Notes under the pieces: generated by a model
What the model was told of the DNA's origin: nothing
The model's database searches: none
The model's input: the letters and a program-made list of their open reading frames with translations, nothing else
Part shown: in pieces, positions 61,049-64,000 of the stretch
How positions within the stretch are numbered: position 1 is the first letter of the stretch
How the letters are laid out: every line of letters starts with the position of its first letter
Source: Mesorhizobium mediterraneum
GTDB lineage: Bacteria; Pseudomonadota; Alphaproteobacteria; Rhizobiales; Rhizobiaceae
Assembly: GCF_002284565.1 (NCBI RefSeq)
Contig: NZ_NPKI01000015.1
Coordinates: forward strand, 434,001-498,000
DNA length: 64,000 bases
Direction of reading: 5' to 3'
Position numbers and translations under genes: made by a program

Positions 61049-61774
61049 TTATTGCACGCCCAGAAATTGCCTGAGCTCCGGCGTCCTCGGGTTGGCGAAG
61101 ACGTCCTCGGGGGCGCCGATCTCGTGGACGCGGCCCTGATGCATGAAGACGACGCGCGAGCAGACGTCGCGGGCGAAGCGCATCTCATGGGTGACCATCA
61201 CCAGCGTCATGCCTTCCGCAGCCAATTCCTTGACGACGGCCAGCACTTCGGCAACGAGTTCGGGGTCGAGCGCCGAGGTGATCTCGTCGCATAGCAGCGC
61301 GATGGGCTGCATGGCGAGCGCCCGGGCGATCGCCACGCGCTGCTGCTGGCCGCCGGACAGTTCGTCCGGCAATGCGTCGAACTTGTGGGCGAGACCGACG
61401 CGGTCGAGCATTTTACGCGCGACCGCTTCGGCGTCCTTTTTCGGCGTCTTCTTCACCACCATCTGCGACAGCATGACATTGCCGCCAGCCGTGAGATGCG
61501 GGAACAGGTTGAATTGCTGAAAAATCATGCCGACCTTCAGGCGCAGCGCCTTGAGATGAACCTCGTCGGGCAGGAACTGGGCGCCGGCGACGACGATCGA
61601 GCCTTCATCGATGGTCTCCAGCCCGTTGATGCAGCGCAGCAGCGTCGACTTGCCCGAACCGCTCTTGCCGATGATGGCGACGACCTCGCCCGGCGCGATG
61701 TCGACGGAAATCCCCTTCAGCACCTCATTGTCGCCGAAACGCTTCTTCACCTCAGTGATTGCGATGAGCGACAT
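61049..61774 (-). CDS. Polar amino-acid ABC transporter ATP-binding protein
   Basis: A 241-residue ATPase of the GlnQ/HisP class. Walker A is [20 protein letters not shown] (about residues 34-53), the signature is [15 protein letters not shown], Walker B is [17 protein letters not shown], and the H-loop is [12 protein letters not shown]. The start at 61774 has AGGAAG upstream and overlaps the end of the permease gene by 23 bases. It ends a four-gene operon with two permeases and a binding protein. Confidence 0.94.
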   Translation of the reverse strand: MSLIAITEVKKRFGDNEVLKGISVDIAPGEVVAIIGKSGSGKSTLLRCINGLETIDEGSIVVAGAQFLPDEVHLKALRLKVGMIFQQFNLFPHLTAGGNVMLSQMVVKKTPKKDAEAVARKMLDRVGLAHKFDALPDELSGGQQQRVAIARALAMQPIALLCDEITSALDPELVAEVLAVVKELAAEGMTLVMVTHEMRFARDVCSRVVFMHQGRVHEIGAPEDVFANPRTPELRQFLGVQ

Positions 61775-62411
61775 CGAGCTTCCTTTCTAGGAGCTGGCTG
61801 GATTTCGACAGCGGCCAGCACAAAGCAAAGTAGATGAGCGCGACCAGGCCATAGACGGTGAACGGCTGGAACGTGGCGTTGGTGACGATCGAACCGGCCT
61901 TCGACAATTCGACGAAGCCGATAATGGAGGTGAGCGCGGTGCCCTTCACCACCTGCACCGAGAAGCCGACCGTCGGCGGCACCGCCACTTTCAGCGCCTG
62001 CGGCAGGATGACGTAGCGCATCTGCTGGAGATAACCCATGCCGAGGCTGGCGGACGCCTCCCACTGGCCCTTGGCGATGCTCTCGACGCAGCCGCGCCAG
62101 ATCTCGGCGAGGAAGGCGGCGGTCCACAGGATGAGCGCGACACAAGCGGCAAGCCAGGCGGGAACGTCGATGCCGAACAGGCCAATCCCAAAGAAAGCGA
62201 GAAAGAGCTGCATCAGGAGCGGCGTGCCCTGGAACAGCTGGATGTAGCCGCGTGATAGAAGCCGTGCCCAGCGCCGGCCGCCGATGCGCAGGAAAAGCAG
62301 GGCCGCTCCGACGATGCCGCCACCGATGAAGGAGACCAGCGAGAGGACAACGGTCCAGCGGGCGGCCAAAAGCAGGTTGCGCAGGATGTCCCAGAAGCTG
62401 AACTCGGTCAT
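61752..62411 (-). CDS. Polar amino-acid ABC transporter permease (second)
   Basis: A 219-residue HisQ/GlnP-class membrane protein with about five spans. The EAA-type loop is WEASASLGMGYLQQMRYVILPQALKVAVPP-like around residues 125-154, within the family pattern. It lies 10 bp downstream of the first permease. The pair forms the channel for a polar amino acid or opine-like compound. Confidence 0.92.
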   Translation of the reverse strand: MTEFSFWDILRNLLLAARWTVVLSLVSFIGGGIVGAALLFLRIGGRRWARLLSRGYIQLFQGTPLLMQLFLAFFGIGLFGIDVPAWLAACVALILWTAAFLAEIWRGCVESIAKGQWEASASLGMGYLQQMRYVILPQALKVAVPPTVGFSVQVVKGTALTSIIGFVELSKAGSIVTNATFQPFTVYGLVALIYFALCWPLSKSSQLLERKLDVAHRNH

Positions 62412-62421
62412 GGCGCATGTC

Positions 62422-63093
62422 TCATCGCGACGCCTTTCTCAGGAACAGCATCCAGCCCAGGCCAGCCAGCATCTGGCGCAGCAGGATCGCGAGGGCCAGG
62501 TAGATCAAGGTAGAGACGATGTAGGTTTCGAAGGCCCTGAAATTGCGCGACTGGATAAAGTTGGCGGCGAAGGTCAGGTCCTCAGCGGCGATCTGCGAGA
62601 CGACGGCAGAACCAAGCATGACGATGACGATCTGCGACGACAGCGCAGGCCAGATGCGCTGCAGCGCCGGGACCAGAACCACGTGCCAGAAGGTCTGGAA
62701 CGGGGTCATGGCGAGGCTGGCGCCGGCCTCGAACTGGCCGCGTGGCGTGGCCTGGATGCCGGCGCGGATGATCTCGCAGCTGTAGGCGCCGAGGTTGACG
62801 ATCATGGCGAGGTTGGCCGCGCTCAGTTCCGACATCCTGATGCCAAGTGATGGGAGGCCGAAGAAGATGAAGAACAGCTGGATCAGAAAGGGCGTGTTGC
62901 GGATCAGCTCGACATAGGTCGCGACGACGGGTTTCAGCCATTTCGGCCCGAGGGCGCGCACCCAGGCGCAGGCAATGCCCAATGCCACGCCGAACACCGC
63001 GCCGATCAGGATGAGCTGCACGGTGATCCGGATGCCCTTGAGCAGCACCGGCAGAGAATCGATCAGCCAGCCGAAATCGAACTGATAGGTCAT
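62422..63093 (-). CDS. Polar amino-acid ABC transporter permease (first)
   Basis: A 223-residue HisM/GlnP-class membrane protein with about five spans. LIRNTPFLIQLFFIFFGLPS (about residues 64-83) is the family-specific segment, followed by the loop GQFEAGASLAMTPFQTFWHV. It lies 40 bp after the binding-protein gene. The substrate is not evident from the permeases. Confidence 0.92.
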   Translation of the reverse strand: MTYQFDFGWLIDSLPVLLKGIRITVQLILIGAVFGVALGIACAWVRALGPKWLKPVVATYVELIRNTPFLIQLFFIFFGLPSLGIRMSELSAANLAMIVNLGAYSCEIIRAGIQATPRGQFEAGASLAMTPFQTFWHVVLVPALQRIWPALSSQIVIVMLGSAVVSQIAAEDLTFAANFIQSRNFRAFETYIVSTLIYLALAILLRQMLAGLGWMLFLRKASR

Positions 63094-63133
63094 GGCTTGC
63101 TGTCTGACCTAAACCACACGCGGCGGGCGGCGA

Positions 63134-63925
63134 TCACAGGTCAGCCGGCAGGTCCACCTTCAGCCATTTTTGCGAAATCGCGTTGAGGGCGCCGTCGGAC
63201 CTGGCGGCGGCGATGATCCCGTTGACCTTGGCCATCAACGCCGGCTGCTCCTTGTTCATGCCGATGTAGCAAGGCGAGTTCTTGATCAGGAATTTGAGCT
63301 CGGGCCGCTTGGGCGGGTTCTTTTCGATAATGGCGGCGGCGACGACATTCCCGGTCGCGATCACCTCGACCTGGCCCGAAAGGAAGGCTGAAATAGTGCC
63401 GTTATTGTCCTCGTAGCGCTTGATCTCAACGCTCGCGGGCGCGACCTTGGTCAGTTCGAGGTCTTCGATCGCGCCGCGGGTGACGCCAATGGTCTTGCCG
63501 GCGAGGTCTTCCGCCTTTGCGACCGCGACATCCGCCGGAGCGAACACGCCGTTGTAGAAGGGGGCGTAGGCCTCGGAGAAGTCGATGACCTTCTCGCGAT
63601 CGGGATTCTTGCCGAGGCTGGAGATGACCAGGTCGACCTTGTTGGTCTGAAGATAGGGAATGCGGTTGGCGCTGGTGACCGGGACGATCTCGACCTTGGC
63701 GCCGAGCTTTTCGCCAATCAGATTGGCGATATCAATGTCGTAGCCTTGCGGCGTCATGTCGGCGCCAACACTGCCGAAGGGCGGGAAATCCTGTGGAACG
63801 GCGATGCGGACGGTGCCCCGCGCGCCGATGTCGCTCAAGACGTCAGCCCGCGCCCGCGAAGACGGGGCCATGGCCATCCCGACCACGGCGGCCAAGGCCA
63901 GCATGCACATATTGCGACGGTTCAT
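63134..63925 (-). CDS. Periplasmic amino-acid binding protein (SBP family 3)
   Basis: A 263-residue exported protein from the ATG at 63925, which has AAAGGGGAAAA upstream; the ATG at 63991 adds 22 residues ahead of the signal peptide. The signal is MCMLALAAVVGMAMAPSSRA, cut near RADV. VRIAVPQDFPPFGSVGADM, GYDIDIANLIGEKLGAKVEI and DLVISSLGKNPDREKVIDFS are the family 3 landmarks. The FGSVGADMTPQGYD form recalls cystine/glutamate-type binders, but the ligand is unknown. It opens the operon. Confidence 0.92.
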   Translation of the reverse strand: MNRRNMCMLALAAVVGMAMAPSSRARADVLSDIGARGTVRIAVPQDFPPFGSVGADMTPQGYDIDIANLIGEKLGAKVEIVPVTSANRIPYLQTNKVDLVISSLGKNPDREKVIDFSEAYAPFYNGVFAPADVAVAKAEDLAGKTIGVTRGAIEDLELTKVAPASVEIKRYEDNNGTISAFLSGQVEVIATGNVVAAAIIEKNPPKRPELKFLIKNSPCYIGMNKEQPALMAKVNGIIAAARSDGALNAISQKWLKVDLPADL

Positions 63926-64000
63926 TATTTTCCCCTTTGACTGGACAAACCAATTGGTCGCCAGGGCAAAGCAACAGACATGCCAAACCATCGAAATCGG

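Overview
The window reads as chromosomal DNA of a high-GC alphaproteobacterium of the Hyphomicrobiales, most like Mesorhizobium or a close relative (inference). Supporting signs are a dnaK-dnaJ-pmtA block whose methyltransferase is of the Sinorhizobium type, a NagK/NagR/NagB-II/NagA amino-sugar cluster, MatA/MatB malonate enzymes, and short palindromic intergenic repeats of the rhizobial RIME kind. I see no rRNA, tRNA, CRISPR array, transposase or integrase.

Layout. 1-9.9 kb: two divergent arms of an amino-sugar locus. The left arm is murQ, a sugar-binding protein, two permeases, a DUF4304-like protein and a Gfo/Idh/MocA oxidoreductase cut by the window edge. The right arm is an N-acetylglucosamine-type kinase, a GntR regulator, a SIS deaminase and NagA. 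Matching 11-bp-spaced direct repeats lie in front of each arm. 9.9-13.6 kb: matB, matA and rpe. 13.8-19.5 kb: two linked exported proteins, a beta-propeller-like protein and a 1227-residue protein with DUF11-like and Cys-rich repeats. Both carry what looks like one shared Cys domain. 19.5-24.0 kb: RpoH-type promoter, dnaK, dnaJ, pmtA. 24.1-26.8 kb: TauE-like exporter, FMN reductase, pyrF, DUF1330. 26.8-33.1 kb: polyamine-type operon (XRE-cupin regulator, ABC transporter, FAD amine oxidase, cupin). 33.3-37.7 kb: orphan ATP-grasp gene and a galactonate-type sugar-acid operon (lactonase, KDPGal aldolase, kinase, SDR). 37.9-42.8 kb: GGDEF-EAL protein and a three-gene lipid-linked sugar cassette. 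43.0-51.7 kb: gshB, comM-like yifB, glcB, an HyuA-like protein, DUF559 and a CDGSH iron-sulfur protein, with many intergenic repeats. 52.1-56.2 kb: a low-GC two-gene island. 56.2-64 kb: lepA, a TadG-like protein, a small exported repeat protein, exported MsrA and a polar amino-acid ABC transporter.

The best candidate for an undescribed system is the island at 52072-56178. It encodes an AAA+ ATPase with a large unrecognised N-terminal region. The second protein joins a nucleoside 2-deoxyribosyltransferase/DUF4406-like domain to a PEP-synthase/PPDK-type ATP-binding region. Its base composition is clearly unlike its neighbours, and it sits between housekeeping genes. A defence or nucleotide-signalling role is inference only. 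The second candidate is the exported pair at 13787-19475.
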